This document shows, in pieces, positions 52,755 through 62,455 of a stretch of DNA of 64,000 bases. Both the position numbers and the translations under genes were made by a program. Source of the DNA: Alteracholeplasma palmae J233 (GTDB taxonomy: Bacteria > Bacillota_I > Bacilli_A > Acholeplasmatales > Acholeplasmataceae); contig NC_022538.1 in assembly GCF_000968055.1 (NCBI RefSeq), positions 62,001 to 126,000 of the forward strand. Direction: 5' to 3'. The stretch's first letter is position 1, and each line of letters starts with the position of its first letter. A model generated the notes under the pieces. It did no database searches, was not told the DNA's origin, and was given only the letters and a program-made list of their open reading frames with translations.

Positions 52755-55700
52755 ATGGACCAAATGATTAAAGACCAACTTAAAATTAGACAAATACTTA
52801 ATAAAAAAGAAGGGCAATTTAAAAAATTAAATGACCCTTTTTTACAATATACAATCAACTATGATTTCTTAGAAAATAAAGAAAATATTTTAGTTGTAGC
52901 TCCTAATTTATATGAAGCACAAAAGTATTATGATCAACTAACAACTAACCTTTCAGATGACTCAGTTCTATTTTATCCAGTAGATCAAACACTTACTTCT
53001 ATTATGGCATTAGGAAGCCCAGAATTTAAAAATGAGCGACTCTATACATTAAGACAAATTTTAAATAGTGATAAAAAGCATATTGTAGTGACAACCCATC
53101 AAGGATTAGGACAACTTCAACTAAGTCCTGTAGACTATGAAAAGTCTGTTTATACCCTTTATAAGAATAAAGACTATGATATAGAAAAGATTACAAAGAC
53201 TTTAGTTTATAACGGGTACACTAGAAACTATACAGTAGAAAGACCTGGGGAGTTTAGTATTAGAGGTAATATTATAGATATCTTTACACCTGATAACCCA
53301 CATCCTTTTAGATTAGACTTTTTTGGTGATGAATTAGAATCTATTAAACTTTTTGATGTAGAAACACAAAAATCATTTGAGTTTAAAGAAAAAATATCGA
53401 TTGCTCCTTTACATGAACTCTTTTTCACTGATGAACAAAAAAATAGCGCTTTGATAAAAATTAAAGAGTATTTTTATAATAAAGAATTATCAGAAGAAGA
53501 AACACAAAAATTATCTAATGACCTATTACAATTAGAAGAAAGACAAAAGTTAGATAAACTGAGTCTTTATACTTATTTTTTCACTGATCAATTTTATACA
53601 ATTTTAGATTTCTTTAAAGAACCTAAAATTTATATGATTGATAAAAATAAAATGTTAATCAATGAAAAAACAACTTACGAAGACTTATTAACATATAATG
53701 AAACTTTAAAAGGGGATCATTTTACACAAATCCCTTATAGAAAAAATATTAGTGAATTTACTAACTTAAAAACTTTAGACTTCTATATTACAGATAATAC
53801 ACACTCAGAATCTATAATAGATTTAAATATTATTGATTTTGAAAGTCTACACGCTAATTTTAAATTATTAAAAGAAACACTCAAACAATATCACAACTAT
53901 ACAATTATTTTGGGTTTAACTAAACCTAACTACAAAGAATTAGTAGAAGAATTTTTAGATACAGAAAATATCTCTTATAATAAAGATCACATTAAAAATT
54001 TAGAATTAAATGTTATCACAAAAGAACTACTAGGTTCTTTTATTAACCCAGATGAAAAACTACTTGTTATTAGTGAAACTGAAATATTTAACTCTAAATT
54101 TAAAACAAGAATCCAATATAGAAGTGTGATTAACCAAGCGGTTAAAATTAGAAGTGTCGATGAACTTAATGAAGGCGACTATGTTGTTCATTATGATTAT
54201 GGTATAGGACAATATAAAGGTTTAAAGACAATGGATTTAAGCGGTAATAAAAGAGATTACTTATATTTAGTTTATGCTAATGATGAGTCTTTATATGTCC
54301 CAGTAGATAAAATAGATTTAGTCTTAAAATATAAAAGTTATGAAAATGGAAGTCCTAAACTTTCTAAATTGGGCGGTAAACAATGGAGTAAAACAAAAGC
54401 TAATGTTAAAAAGAGAATCAAAGACCTTAGTGATAGATTACTTGTTTTATATGCTAAAAGAAATGCGGCTATCGGATTTAGTTTTTCAAATGATAATGAA
54501 ATGATGCAAAACTTTGAAAATGACTTTGCATATCAAACAACTAAGGATCAACAAGAAGCAATCGACCAAGTAAAAAACGATATGCATAACCAAAGACCAA
54601 TGGATAGATTAATTGCTGGTGATGTTGGATTTGGAAAAACAGAAGTTGCCTTAAGAGCAGCCTTTAAAGCTGTTTTAGATGCTAAACAAGTAGCTTATTT
54701 AGTCCCTACAACTGTTTTAGCAAGACAACACTTTCATACCTTTAAAGACAGATTTGAAAAGTATGGAGCTAATGTTGCCTTATTAAGTCGTTTTGTTTCC
54801 CCTAAACAACAAAAAGAAACGATTGATAAAATCAAAGCTGGATTAGTCGATGTAGTAATAGGGACACATAGACTCTTATCAGAAGATATTAAATTTAAAG
54901 ATTTAGGATTATTTATTATAGATGAAGAACAAAGATTTGGGGTAGAACATAAAGAAAAAATTAAAGAAATGAAGATTAATGTAGATACTCTAACACTAAG
55001 CGCAACCCCTATTCCAAGAACAGTTCAAATGGCTATGTATGGCTTAAAAGATCTATCTATGATTGAAACTCCACCTTTAAATAGATACCCAGTTCAAACT
55101 TATGTTGTTGAAAGACAAGATGCTTTAATTAAAGAAGCTATCCAAAGAGAATTAGCCCGTGGTGGACAAATATTTTATTTATATAATAAAACATCTGATA
55201 TTGAAAACATTGTTTTAAAATTAAAAAAGCTTGTCCCAGAAGCGAGAATTACATATGCTCATGGTAAAATGAATAAAGAAAAACTAGAAGATGTTCTAAC
55301 AGAATTCATTGATCACCAGTTTGATATATTGGTTGCTACTACGATTATTGAAACAGGTGTTGATATTCCTAATACTAATACCCTTATTATTCATGATGCT
55401 GATAACTTAGGATTATCACAACTTTATCAAGTAAGAGGTAGGGTTGGTAGAAGTGATAGAATTGCTTATGCCTATTTAATGTATGATGCTAGAAAGAATA
55501 TTAACGATGAAGCTAAAAAAAGATTATCTGTGATAGAAGATTTCACAGACCTAGGTAGTGGATTTAAGATTGCCTTAAGAGATTTATCTATAAGAGGTGC
55601 AGGGGATATCTTAGGTGAAGAACAATCAGGATTTATTGATTCAGTTGGGATGGATCTTTACATGAAACTATTAGATGAAGTCATGCAAGATAAACCAGAG

Positions 55701-56165
55701 GAACAAGAACCTAAAATAGAAGTTGTTGATGAAGTATATTCTGACAGACATATTGAAAAAGAATATATAGAAAGTGATGCAGTTAGAATTGAAATACATA
55801 AAAGAATTAGTCAATTAAACAGTATAGAAAATGTATCAGAATTAAAAGTTGAATTAGAAGATAGATTTGGTAAATTATCACCAGAACTTGTATTATATAT
55901 GTATGAAAAATTATTTAAAAAGCTATCTAGTAAACTAGGTGTTGAAAAAGTCATCCCAGGAACAAATGAAGTTTTACTAGTAATCTCTATTGAAAAATCA
56001 AAAGAAATTAATGGAGAAAAACTATTTGAAATTGCAAATAACTCTAAAATACCTATTAAGTTAGGATATCTTAAAGGACGAGTTCAAATAACAGTAGTTA
56101 CTAAAAATGAAGAATCCCATTGGCTTTATATTATTTGTAAAATTATTGAAAATTACTATAAATAA
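52755..56165 (+). CDS. mfd: Transcription-repair coupling factor
   Basis: This is 1136 residues from ATG 52755 (SD AAGAGG); an upstream TTG at 52725 lies in the pth hairpin. The UvrB-homology region (RNYTVERPGEFSIRGNIIDIF), the RNA-polymerase-interacting domain (NEGDYVVHYDYGIGQYKGL) and the helicase (MDRLIAGDVGFGKTEVALRAAFKA split over Walker A, DEEQRFG, QLYQVRGRVGRS) are all present. It removes stalled RNA polymerase at lesions and recruits UvrA. Confidence 0.95.
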   Translation: MDQMIKDQLKIRQILNKKEGQFKKLNDPFLQYTINYDFLENKENILVVAPNLYEAQKYYDQLTTNLSDDSVLFYPVDQTLTSIMALGSPEFKNERLYTLRQILNSDKKHIVVTTHQGLGQLQLSPVDYEKSVYTLYKNKDYDIEKITKTLVYNGYTRNYTVERPGEFSIRGNIIDIFTPDNPHPFRLDFFGDELESIKLFDVETQKSFEFKEKISIAPLHELFFTDEQKNSALIKIKEYFYNKELSEEETQKLSNDLLQLEERQKLDKLSLYTYFFTDQFYTILDFFKEPKIYMIDKNKMLINEKTTYEDLLTYNETLKGDHFTQIPYRKNISEFTNLKTLDFYITDNTHSESIIDLNIIDFESLHANFKLLKETLKQYHNYTIILGLTKPNYKELVEEFLDTENISYNKDHIKNLELNVITKELLGSFINPDEKLLVISETEIFNSKFKTRIQYRSVINQAVKIRSVDELNEGDYVVHYDYGIGQYKGLKTMDLSGNKRDYLYLVYANDESLYVPVDKIDLVLKYKSYENGSPKLSKLGGKQWSKTKANVKKRIKDLSDRLLVLYAKRNAAIGFSFSNDNEMMQNFENDFAYQTTKDQQEAIDQVKNDMHNQRPMDRLIAGDVGFGKTEVALRAAFKAVLDAKQVAYLVPTTVLARQHFHTFKDRFEKYGANVALLSRFVSPKQQKETIDKIKAGLVDVVIGTHRLLSEDIKFKDLGLFIIDEEQRFGVEHKEKIKEMKINVDTLTLSATPIPRTVQMAMYGLKDLSMIETPPLNRYPVQTYVVERQDALIKEAIQRELARGGQIFYLYNKTSDIENIVLKLKKLVPEARITYAHGKMNKEKLEDVLTEFIDHQFDILVATTIIETGVDIPNTNTLIIHDADNLGLSQLYQVRGRVGRSDRIAYAYLMYDARKNINDEAKKRLSVIEDFTDLGSGFKIALRDLSIRGAGDILGEEQSGFIDSVGMDLYMKLLDEVMQDKPEEQEPKIEVVDEVYSDRHIEKEYIESDAVRIEIHKRISQLNSIENVSELKVELEDRFGKLSPELVLYMYEKLFKKLSSKLGVEKVIPGTNEVLLVISIEKSKEINGEKLFEIANNSKIPIKLGYLKGRVQITVVTKNEESHWLYIICKIIENYYK

Positions 56166-56184
56166 TTAAAAAGAGAGGTTATAT

Positions 56185-57363
56185 ATGGCAGTAGATATTT
56201 TAGCAATCGCAGAAAATGCAAGAAAAGAAAAATTAATCAATCCAAATGTCATAGACGCAACCATCGGTATGTTTTATGATGAAAATAAAAACCTTGTTAT
56301 TCCTTATGTAAATGAAAAGTTTTATACTTTAAAACCAGAAGATATTTTTCCATACGGCTCAACAAGTGGTGGAGAATTATTTAAACAAAATTTGATTTCA
56401 TGGGTTTTTTATAAAATAGAAGATAAAATAAAAGAAAGCTTTAAAATAGATGCAATCGCAACCCCAGGAGGATCTGGAGCCTTAAGTATTATTTTTAATA
56501 CTTATGGTAAACAAAATGAATCTATTTTAGTTTCTCACCCTAGATGGAGATATGAGTTTTTTACGGATGCTGCTAAGATGCAAATTGCATCATATGACTT
56601 ATTCTTAGATGATAAGTTTAATCTTAAAGGATTAGAACAATCATTAAATCAATTATTACTGAAACAAGAAAAAGTAATATTAGTAATTAATGATCCTTGC
56701 CATAATCCAACTGGATATGAATTGAATGATTTAGAATGGGAAGGGTTAATTAATCTTTTAAATACATATGATAAAGAAATCATATTAGTATTAGATATTG
56801 CTTATGCAGACTATAATCCAAAAGGTTTTGTTGAACAAAGAAATAAATATATAAATTTAAAACAATTAAATAGTAATATTTTACCGCTTATTGTCTTTTC
56901 AGCCTCTAAAAGTTTTTCTATTTATGGAGTTAGATTAGGTGGACTTATCGGACTATTTCAAACAGATAAGCAAGAATCATTCTTTAAAGAATATGTTTAT
57001 AAGGATGCACTTGGTAAGTGGTCCACTGCTCCAAGTGTAGGAGTTAGTTTATTTAATGAAATTATGAAGAATAAAGAAGACTATATACCTAATTTGGAAA
57101 AAGTTGTTAAAACTCTTAAAAATCGTGGAGATTTATTTTTAGAAAAAGCTAAAGAACACAAATTAGACCATTACCCATATAGTGGAGGATTCTTTGTACT
57201 TATAAAATCTACTCATCCATTAAAAGATTACGAAAGACTCATAAAAGAAAATGTATATGTTATTCCTATGGAAGAAGGATTAAGAGTTGCACTATGTAGT
57301 ATTAGTTATTCAGAAGTATCGCGATTAGTAGAAAAAGTAAGTAAAACAGTAAATAAAAGATAA
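56185..57363 (+). CDS. Class I/II PLP aminotransferase
   Basis: This is 392 residues of fold-type I: NDPCHNPTGYEL (the conserved Asn and Pro), LDIAYADY (Asp and Tyr that hold PLP) and FSASKSFSIYGVRLGG with the Schiff-base Lys near 240. The pattern is nearest to aspartate/aromatic aminotransferases. The exact substrate is not clear. SD AGAGAGG. A terminator (57384-57427) follows. Confidence 0.88.
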   Translation: MAVDILAIAENARKEKLINPNVIDATIGMFYDENKNLVIPYVNEKFYTLKPEDIFPYGSTSGGELFKQNLISWVFYKIEDKIKESFKIDAIATPGGSGALSIIFNTYGKQNESILVSHPRWRYEFFTDAAKMQIASYDLFLDDKFNLKGLEQSLNQLLLKQEKVILVINDPCHNPTGYELNDLEWEGLINLLNTYDKEIILVLDIAYADYNPKGFVEQRNKYINLKQLNSNILPLIVFSASKSFSIYGVRLGGLIGLFQTDKQESFFKEYVYKDALGKWSTAPSVGVSLFNEIMKNKEDYIPNLEKVVKTLKNRGDLFLEKAKEHKLDHYPYSGGFFVLIKSTHPLKDYERLIKENVYVIPMEEGLRVALCSISYSEVSRLVEKVSKTVNKR

Positions 57364-57383
57364 GATATTTTTAATAAATGAAT

Positions 57384-57427
57384 GAAAGAATTTATAACGT
57401 TAGATAGTTATAAGTTCTTTTTTTGTG
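57384..57427 (+). terminator. Terminator of the aminotransferase gene
   Basis: AAAGAATTTATAAC and GTTATAAGTTCTTT form a near-perfect stem around GTTAGATA, followed by T-run. It overlaps the apparent start of the YD-repeat ORF at 57382, arguing that this ORF has no real start. Confidence 0.8.
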
Positions 57428-57439
57428 TAATAAAGAAAA

Positions 57440-58116
57440 ATTTTAAGTATTACTATGATGATCTTAATAGACTCATTAGAGAAGACAACAAACTTCTAAA
57501 TAGAACACAAATCCACGAATATGATACAAATGACAATATCACATCAAAAAAAGTATATAGTTATTCAACAGATACACCTGTTGACTTGATCAAAGAATAT
57601 GCATATAATTATAGTAAAGATGACAAAGATCAACTAGATATGTATCAAGATGAATTGATTGAATATGAAACAATAGGTAAACCAAGTAACTACAGGGGAA
57701 ACAAAATAACATATTTAAATAATGATATTAAATCATATAATGACATATCATTTACATATAATAAAGATCACATAAGAATAAGCAAAATAGCATTAGAAAA
57801 TAAAATAGAATATATCTTAGATGGTAATAAAATACTTAAAGAAAAGATTAGTGAAATGAGTAGTCACTTTATAAGTGATGATATCTATATACCAGAAGAG
57901 TATGTTAATGAAGTGAATAGCTATGAAAAAACATATATTTATGGAATAACAGGTATCACAGGATTTAAAATAAAGAAAAGTAATCAAATAGAAAGATACT
58001 ATTACCATAAAAACATTATGGGAGATATTATAGAAATCTTAGATAGAAAACAAAAAGTAATAGGCAAGTATGTATATGATGGAAGGTACTACGATCCAGA
58101 AACAGGAAAACTATAA
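57440..58116 (+). pseudogene. Remnant of an RHS/YD-repeat protein gene
   Basis: The ORF (formally from 57382) encodes YD-repeat signatures such as YYYDDLNRLIREDNK, EYDTNDNITSKK and, near the end, YYYHKNIMGDIIEILDRKQK. The usual RHS core end, Y-DPETG, appears directly after KYVYDG, with the intervening core residues deleted, and the protein stops at GKL. There is no start or signal peptide because it runs into the aminotransferase terminator. It is a truncated, internally deleted copy of a large wall- or surface-toxin gene. Confidence 0.7.
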
Positions 58117-58375
58117 ACCATAATAAACTAAATGAATATATATAAGGAGTGCTTCATGCATTCCTTTTTTCTTTGGTTGTTTAACACATACCAAAGCACT
58201 ATATACCTCTCTATAAACTAAGTTATGAGATATGTTAAAAGAATGAAGGAAAAAAATAAAAGTAAAAAAAAATCTTATTGACTATCATAAAGATAGAACT
58301 GATAAAACAATTTGAAATCATTTAGGTATAAAGATAACAAGTAGAATATGGCATGAATTGAAAGGTGCTGAAATC
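58117..58375 (+). other. Gap with terminator and possible gene debris
   Basis: AAGGAGTGC (58144-58152) and GCATTCCTT (58158-58166) with T-run form a terminator. CTTTGGT and ACCAAAG (58171-58197) form a second stem. Around 58220-58370 a frame broken by an A9 run and a TGA gives LIDYHKDRTDKTI and NHLGIKITSRIWHELKG, which looks like coding debris of an unidentified gene. Confidence 0.4.
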
Positions 58376-59362
58376 ATGAATAAAAAAATAGATATTATCA
58401 TATTTAAAGATGAAGAACTTAAACTTGAAGTAAGAGTTAATCCTGAAGAGGATACAGTTTGGTTAACACAAAGACAAATGGCCGAATTATTTGGTGTTTC
58501 GGTAGATAATATTAGTTTACATATAAAAAACATCTTTAATGAACAGGAGCTTGAACAAGATTCAGCTACCGAGGAATCCTCGGTAACTGCTTCTGATGGA
58601 AAAAATTATAGGACTAGGTTGTATAATTTAGATGTTATAATCTCTGTTGGCTATCGGATAAAATCAAAGCGAGGTATCATCTTTAGAAAATGGGCAAATA
58701 AAGTACTGAAGGAATATATGTATCAAGGATTTGTTATTGATCAAAAAAGGTTAATTACAAGTGAGATTAACTACAAAACCTTTACTAGTACAGTAAAGTT
58801 AATAACTGATTTAGTAGATAGAAAAAAATTGACAGCAGATGAATCAACTGGATTATTAAAAGTTATTTCCAAGTATACTTATGCACTTGATACACTTGAT
58901 AAATATGATCATCAAATACTTACTATTGCAAACACTACTCAAGATAATAAACAAATCAAACTTGATTATGAAGATGCTATGAAAGAAATTAAAAAAATGC
59001 CTGATTATGGAAAAAGTAAACTGTTTGGTAAAGAAAAGGATCAATCATTTCATGGGGCACTTAATGCTATTTATCAAACTGCATTTGGTGTAGATGTTTA
59101 TCCATCTATTGAAGAAAAAGCAGCTAATCTTTTGTATTTTATTGTTAAAGATCATGCATTTTATGATGGTAATAAAAGAATTGCAGCCTCTATCTTTTTA
59201 TGGTTTTTAGACATCTATAATATTCTTTACAAAGAAGATGGATCAAGGGTACTAGAAGATAACGCCTTGGTAGCAATCGTTTTGATGATTGCATTATCTA
59301 ATCCTAATGAAAGAGATGTAATTGTTAAAATTATTATTAACTTGATTAATAAAAATAATTAA
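58376..59362 (+). CDS. RhuM-Fic protein
   Basis: This is 328 residues from ATG 58376 (SD AAAGGTG). The N-terminal RhuM domain (about 1-135: VWLTQRQMAELFGVSVDNISLHIKNI, YNLDVIISVGYRIKSKRGIIFRKWA) resembles a DNA-binding virulence-associated module. The C-terminal Fic/Doc domain has HAFYDGNKRIAA at 260-271, the HxFx(D)GNKR motif of AMP- or phospho-transferring Fic proteins. The order suggests a regulated or self-contained toxin-like modifier; no separate antitoxin gene is visible. A 19-nt palindrome interrupts the RhuM coding region at 58567-58585. Confidence 0.82.
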   Translation: MNKKIDIIIFKDEELKLEVRVNPEEDTVWLTQRQMAELFGVSVDNISLHIKNIFNEQELEQDSATEESSVTASDGKNYRTRLYNLDVIISVGYRIKSKRGIIFRKWANKVLKEYMYQGFVIDQKRLITSEINYKTFTSTVKLITDLVDRKKLTADESTGLLKVISKYTYALDTLDKYDHQILTIANTTQDNKQIKLDYEDAMKEIKKMPDYGKSKLFGKEKDQSFHGALNAIYQTAFGVDVYPSIEEKAANLLYFIVKDHAFYDGNKRIAASIFLWFLDIYNILYKEDGSRVLEDNALVAIVLMIALSNPNERDVIVKIIINLINKNN

Positions 59363-59518
59363 AAAAATAAGGTTTAAGTCATATTATTATTGACATTATA
59401 CTGGTGTTATCTATTAATCATTTTTCTAATGCTGTATGTGAAGTGAGATAATGGCCTACAACATAACAAGAATACTGGTTAGGAGTACCAAGTAAATATC
59501 TTTATTAATAACATTAAA
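59363..59518 (+). other. Gap with no clear gene
   Basis: A TTGACA-like hexamer lies near 59390 and a 14-codon ORF (MAYNITRILVRSTK) near 59454-59498 that may be debris of a coding region. No structured RNA was recognised. Confidence 0.3.
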
Positions 59519-59578
59519 AAAAGGCACTATATAAGTACTTATCTAAAAGATTGTACTAGATTTATAGTGCCTTTTATT
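59519..59578. terminator. Bidirectional terminator between Fic and SHOCT genes
   Basis: AAAAGGCACTATA and TATAGTGCCTTTT are perfect inverted copies with inner AGTAC/GTACT pairing. T-runs lie on both strands, serving both converging genes. Confidence 0.85.
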
Positions 59579-59580
59579 AT

Positions 59581-60075
59581 TTAAATAGAATTAATTAAAT
59601 CTTGTCTTCTCTGAGTATATTCATCAAGTGAAATTAACCCTTGATCATATAATGATTTAAGATTATTAAGTCTTGATTCAAGACTCAAATTACCTGAAGT
59701 AGTAGAAGTCTTATTAGCGTTTGTTAAAACAAGAGCTGTTAATACAATTAGTGCAATACTTAGACCCATATAAAGAATAAGGTATGCTACTGCGTGTAAA
59801 GTGAATAACATAACAATAACTTGAATAGAAGAAATAACTAAAATAAAAATATTCCATCCAACACTTGTCCTAACTTTCGTTATCGCAACAATCTTAAATG
59901 CAGAGACAATACCTAGCGGTATGATGATACTGAGCAATTCTTCAATATTACTATTTGAACTACCAATATGAGATAAAACGTTAATAAAGCCTATTAAGGT
60001 GATAAGCCCTGTTATAGAAGTATCAATAATTGTAAGTATTTGCACAACATTTCCGTACTTTAACTCTTTTGACAT
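59581..60075 (-). CDS. 4-TM membrane protein with SHOCT motif
   Basis: This 164-residue protein has four TM helices (about 10-32, 45-65, 72-92, 98-120) and a C-terminal SHOCT-like tail (RLNNLKSLYDQGLISLDEYTQRRQDLINSI cut here; residues about 133-162), a short oligomerisation-type motif common at the ends of small membrane proteins. SD AAAGGGGGC. Role unknown. Confidence 0.65.
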   Translation of the reverse strand: MSKELKYGNVVQILTIIDTSITGLITLIGFINVLSHIGSSNSNIEELLSIIIPLGIVSAFKIVAITKVRTSVGWNIFILVISSIQVIVMLFTLHAVAYLILYMGLSIALIVLTALVLTNANKTSTTSGNLSLESRLNNLKSLYDQGLISLDEYTQRRQDLINSI

Positions 60076-60128
60076 AAGTGCCCCCTTTAAATTTTAAATA
60101 TATGTATATTATATAATACAATTAAAAT

Positions 60129-61370
60129 TTATAACAAATATTCTATTAATTTATTTTTTTCATTTTCTGGCAATAAGGCTTTAACCAAAATACCATCTTC
60201 AAGATAATCAAGACTTAAGACTTGATAATTTGTTTTGAAATGATTAATGATTTCTCCTTTATTAAAAGGAATCTTAAATGTATAGGATCTAAAATCATTA
60301 TAGATTTCTCCATAAATATTGTTGATTAATAAATCAATATTGAATCCCGTTTTATTTGAAATCAACAAGTAATCTTCAGATAGAAAAGGTGGAGCAATTC
60401 TATATTCCCCTTTAGTTAAAACAAGCATTCTAGGAATATTAGAAGCACCTAATCTAGTAATAACATCTTTTGTTGTTTGAATATGATAGGAATCAGGATT
60501 TAATCCATCCACCACATGGATTAATAAATCAGCATTTAATATATCACTTAAGGTAGATTCAAATGAATTGACTAATTCATGAGGCAATTTAGAGACAAAC
60601 CCAACTGTATCAACTAATAAAAAAGGAGGATAGTTGTCTTTTTGTAGTTTCTTAGTTTTTGTATCAAGGGTTGCGAATAACATATCTTTTTCTAATACTT
60701 CATCAGAATCATTATTTAAAGCTTTAGATAAACTATTCATTAAAGAAGACTTACCTGCATTTGTGTATCCTACTAAGGCTACAATAGGTATTCTGTTTTT
60801 TAAACGTTTTTTTCTAGAAGTTTCTTTTTCTAATTGAATCTTAGAAAGTTCAGTTTTAATTCTAGAAATATCTCCTAAGAGTTTTCTTCTATCTAACTCT
60901 AATTTAGTTTCCCCAGGACCTTTAGCGTTATAACTTCCACCACCTTGTCTAGAAAGAGAACTACCCATACCGCTTAATCGAGGTAATAAATAAAGCTTTT
61001 GGGCTAAATCAACTTCTAAAACAGCTTCTTTAGTTTTAGCACGCTCAGCAAAAATAGATAGAATTAAAAAACTTCTGTCGATGATTTGAACATCAAGTTC
61101 AGCTTCTAAATTTTTAATTTGTGCAGGGCTTAAAGGATCATCAAAAATGACCATAGTAGCATTTAGTATTTCAACGGCTTTTTTAATTTCTAGTACTTTT
61201 CCACTTCCAACATAATACTTGGGATAAACTTTACTAGAATTTTGAATAATTTTATCGACTACTTTAATCCCAACTGCATTTGCTAAACCCTCAAGTTCTT
61301 GAAGTGACTTTTCTTCATTTATATAAGGAATAGATAAATCTAAACCTACTAATATCGCTCTATCTTCCAC
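60129..61370 (-). CDS. hflX: Ribosome-associated GTPase HflX
   Basis: This is 413 residues. I prefer GTG 61370, 6 bases after SD AGGAGG, over ATG 61394, which would place the SD inside the gene. The N-terminal HflX domain (GLDLS, YYVGSGKVLEIKKAVE, FDDPLSPAQIKNLE, GMGSSLSRQGGGSYNAKGPGETKLE) is followed by a GTPase domain with VALVGYTNAGKSSLMN (G1), DTVGFVSKLP (G3) and LTKGE in the G4 position. It splits stalled or stressed ribosomes. Confidence 0.93.
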   Translation of the reverse strand: MEDRAILVGLDLSIPYINEEKSLQELEGLANAVGIKVVDKIIQNSSKVYPKYYVGSGKVLEIKKAVEILNATMVIFDDPLSPAQIKNLEAELDVQIIDRSFLILSIFAERAKTKEAVLEVDLAQKLYLLPRLSGMGSSLSRQGGGSYNAKGPGETKLELDRRKLLGDISRIKTELSKIQLEKETSRKKRLKNRIPIVALVGYTNAGKSSLMNSLSKALNNDSDEVLEKDMLFATLDTKTKKLQKDNYPPFLLVDTVGFVSKLPHELVNSFESTLSDILNADLLIHVVDGLNPDSYHIQTTKDVITRLGASNIPRMLVLTKGEYRIAPPFLSEDYLLISNKTGFNIDLLINNIYGEIYNDFRSYTFKIPFNKGEIINHFKTNYQVLSLDYLEDGILVKALLPENEKNKLIEYLL

Positions 61371-61510
61371 AATAAGCCTCCTATAAGACATCATAGATTA
61401 ATCATATCATAACATAATTAAAATAATCATTATAATAATTAGTAAGATAAAGTAGAATGATAAAATTATGATATAATAAAAGCAGTTAGTAAGATGCGGA
61501 GGAAACAAAT

Positions 61511-62257
61511 ATGTGGTATAAAGACTTAACTTGGATGACAATTTTATATGCTTATTTATTATGGATTGTTATTTACTTTTTACTTAAAGTCATTTTGAGT
61601 AATAAAAAAGTATTAGGAATGTTTTTCTTTATAGTTATAACGTATGTAGCACTTTACTACTCATATGAAACAGGACTTATTAGAAACCACGATATTTATA
61701 TTTCTTTATTAATAACTCTTCCGTCAGCTATTATTATGATTAACCTGGCAGAACTAAGATCAGCAGTGAGCGCATTATTTAACAAGAAAAACAGAAAAAG
61801 TGCACTTGTTATGGGTAATGAAAGAACCAAATTAGAAATCTTAGAGGCAACCCTAGCACTTGCTAAAACACAAACAGGTGCGTTAATTACAATTGAAAAA
61901 CATAATACGTTAGATCAATTTTCACAAAAAGCAATTATGATGAATAGCGATGTTTCAAGAGAATTACTAATTAATATTTTTACACCCAATACACCCCTTC
62001 ATGATGGTGCAGTCATTGTGCGTGGAGATAAAATTATTTGTGCAGGGGCCTATTTTACCTTATCAGCTAATGAGAATTTTGAAAAAACAACAGGTTCAAG
62101 ACATAGAGCAGGTTTAGGTATTAGTGAAAACTCTGATAGTATGACAATTATCGTATCTGAAGAAACAGGTAGTATATCTATTGCAATAGAAGGTATCATG
62201 CTAAAAATTAATGATAGAGTTAAACTTCAAGAATATTTAAATATGTTTATGAAGTAG
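61511..62257 (+). CDS. cdaA: Diadenylate cyclase (c-di-AMP synthase)
   Basis: This is 248 residues with three N-terminal TM helices (about 8-27, 34-52, 60-80) and a DAC domain with TPLHDGAVIVRG (DGA at 165-167) and TGSRHRAGLGISE (RHR at 197-199). It joins two ATP into c-di-AMP, which controls potassium and osmotic balance, vital in wall-less cells. SD GGAGGAAA. No cdaR regulator follows; instead a small membrane protein and a GGDEF-like protein come next. Confidence 0.93.
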   Translation: MWYKDLTWMTILYAYLLWIVIYFLLKVILSNKKVLGMFFFIVITYVALYYSYETGLIRNHDIYISLLITLPSAIIMINLAELRSAVSALFNKKNRKSALVMGNERTKLEILEATLALAKTQTGALITIEKHNTLDQFSQKAIMMNSDVSRELLINIFTPNTPLHDGAVIVRGDKIICAGAYFTLSANENFEKTTGSRHRAGLGISENSDSMTIIVSEETGSISIAIEGIMLKINDRVKLQEYLNMFMK

Positions 62258-62269
62258 GAGGAAAGAAAA

Positions 62270-62440
62270 ATGAAAATGATCTTATCACTTATTTTTCACC
62301 CCTTCCAGTTTATTGGAAGAAGTAACTTATTTACTAAAATTACTGAATTTTTTAATAAAAAAGAATGGGCAATGTACTTATTAACAACCCTACTAACGAT
62401 AGTGGCTTTATTTTTCATATTTATATTTCCTAATTTATAA
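62270..62440 (+). CDS. 56-residue single-TM membrane protein
   Basis: ATG 62270 has SD AGGAGGAAAG inside the intergenic 12 bases after cdaA. The protein begins MKMILSLIFHPFQFIGRSN, contains KKEWAMYL and has one C-terminal TM helix (about 36-55). It is followed 15 bases later by the GGDEF-like gene, so the three are probably co-transcribed. It could be a small modulator of CdaA or of the downstream protein. Family unknown. Confidence 0.55.
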   Translation: MKMILSLIFHPFQFIGRSNLFTKITEFFNKKEWAMYLLTTLLTIVALFFIFIFPNL

Positions 62441-62455
62441 AGGCAAGGTGAATTT

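Noticed and set aside
58567-58585. Rho-independent terminator inside the RhuM-Fic gene
   Set aside because: The palindrome has a 1-nt centre and no T-run, and the reading frame continues through it.
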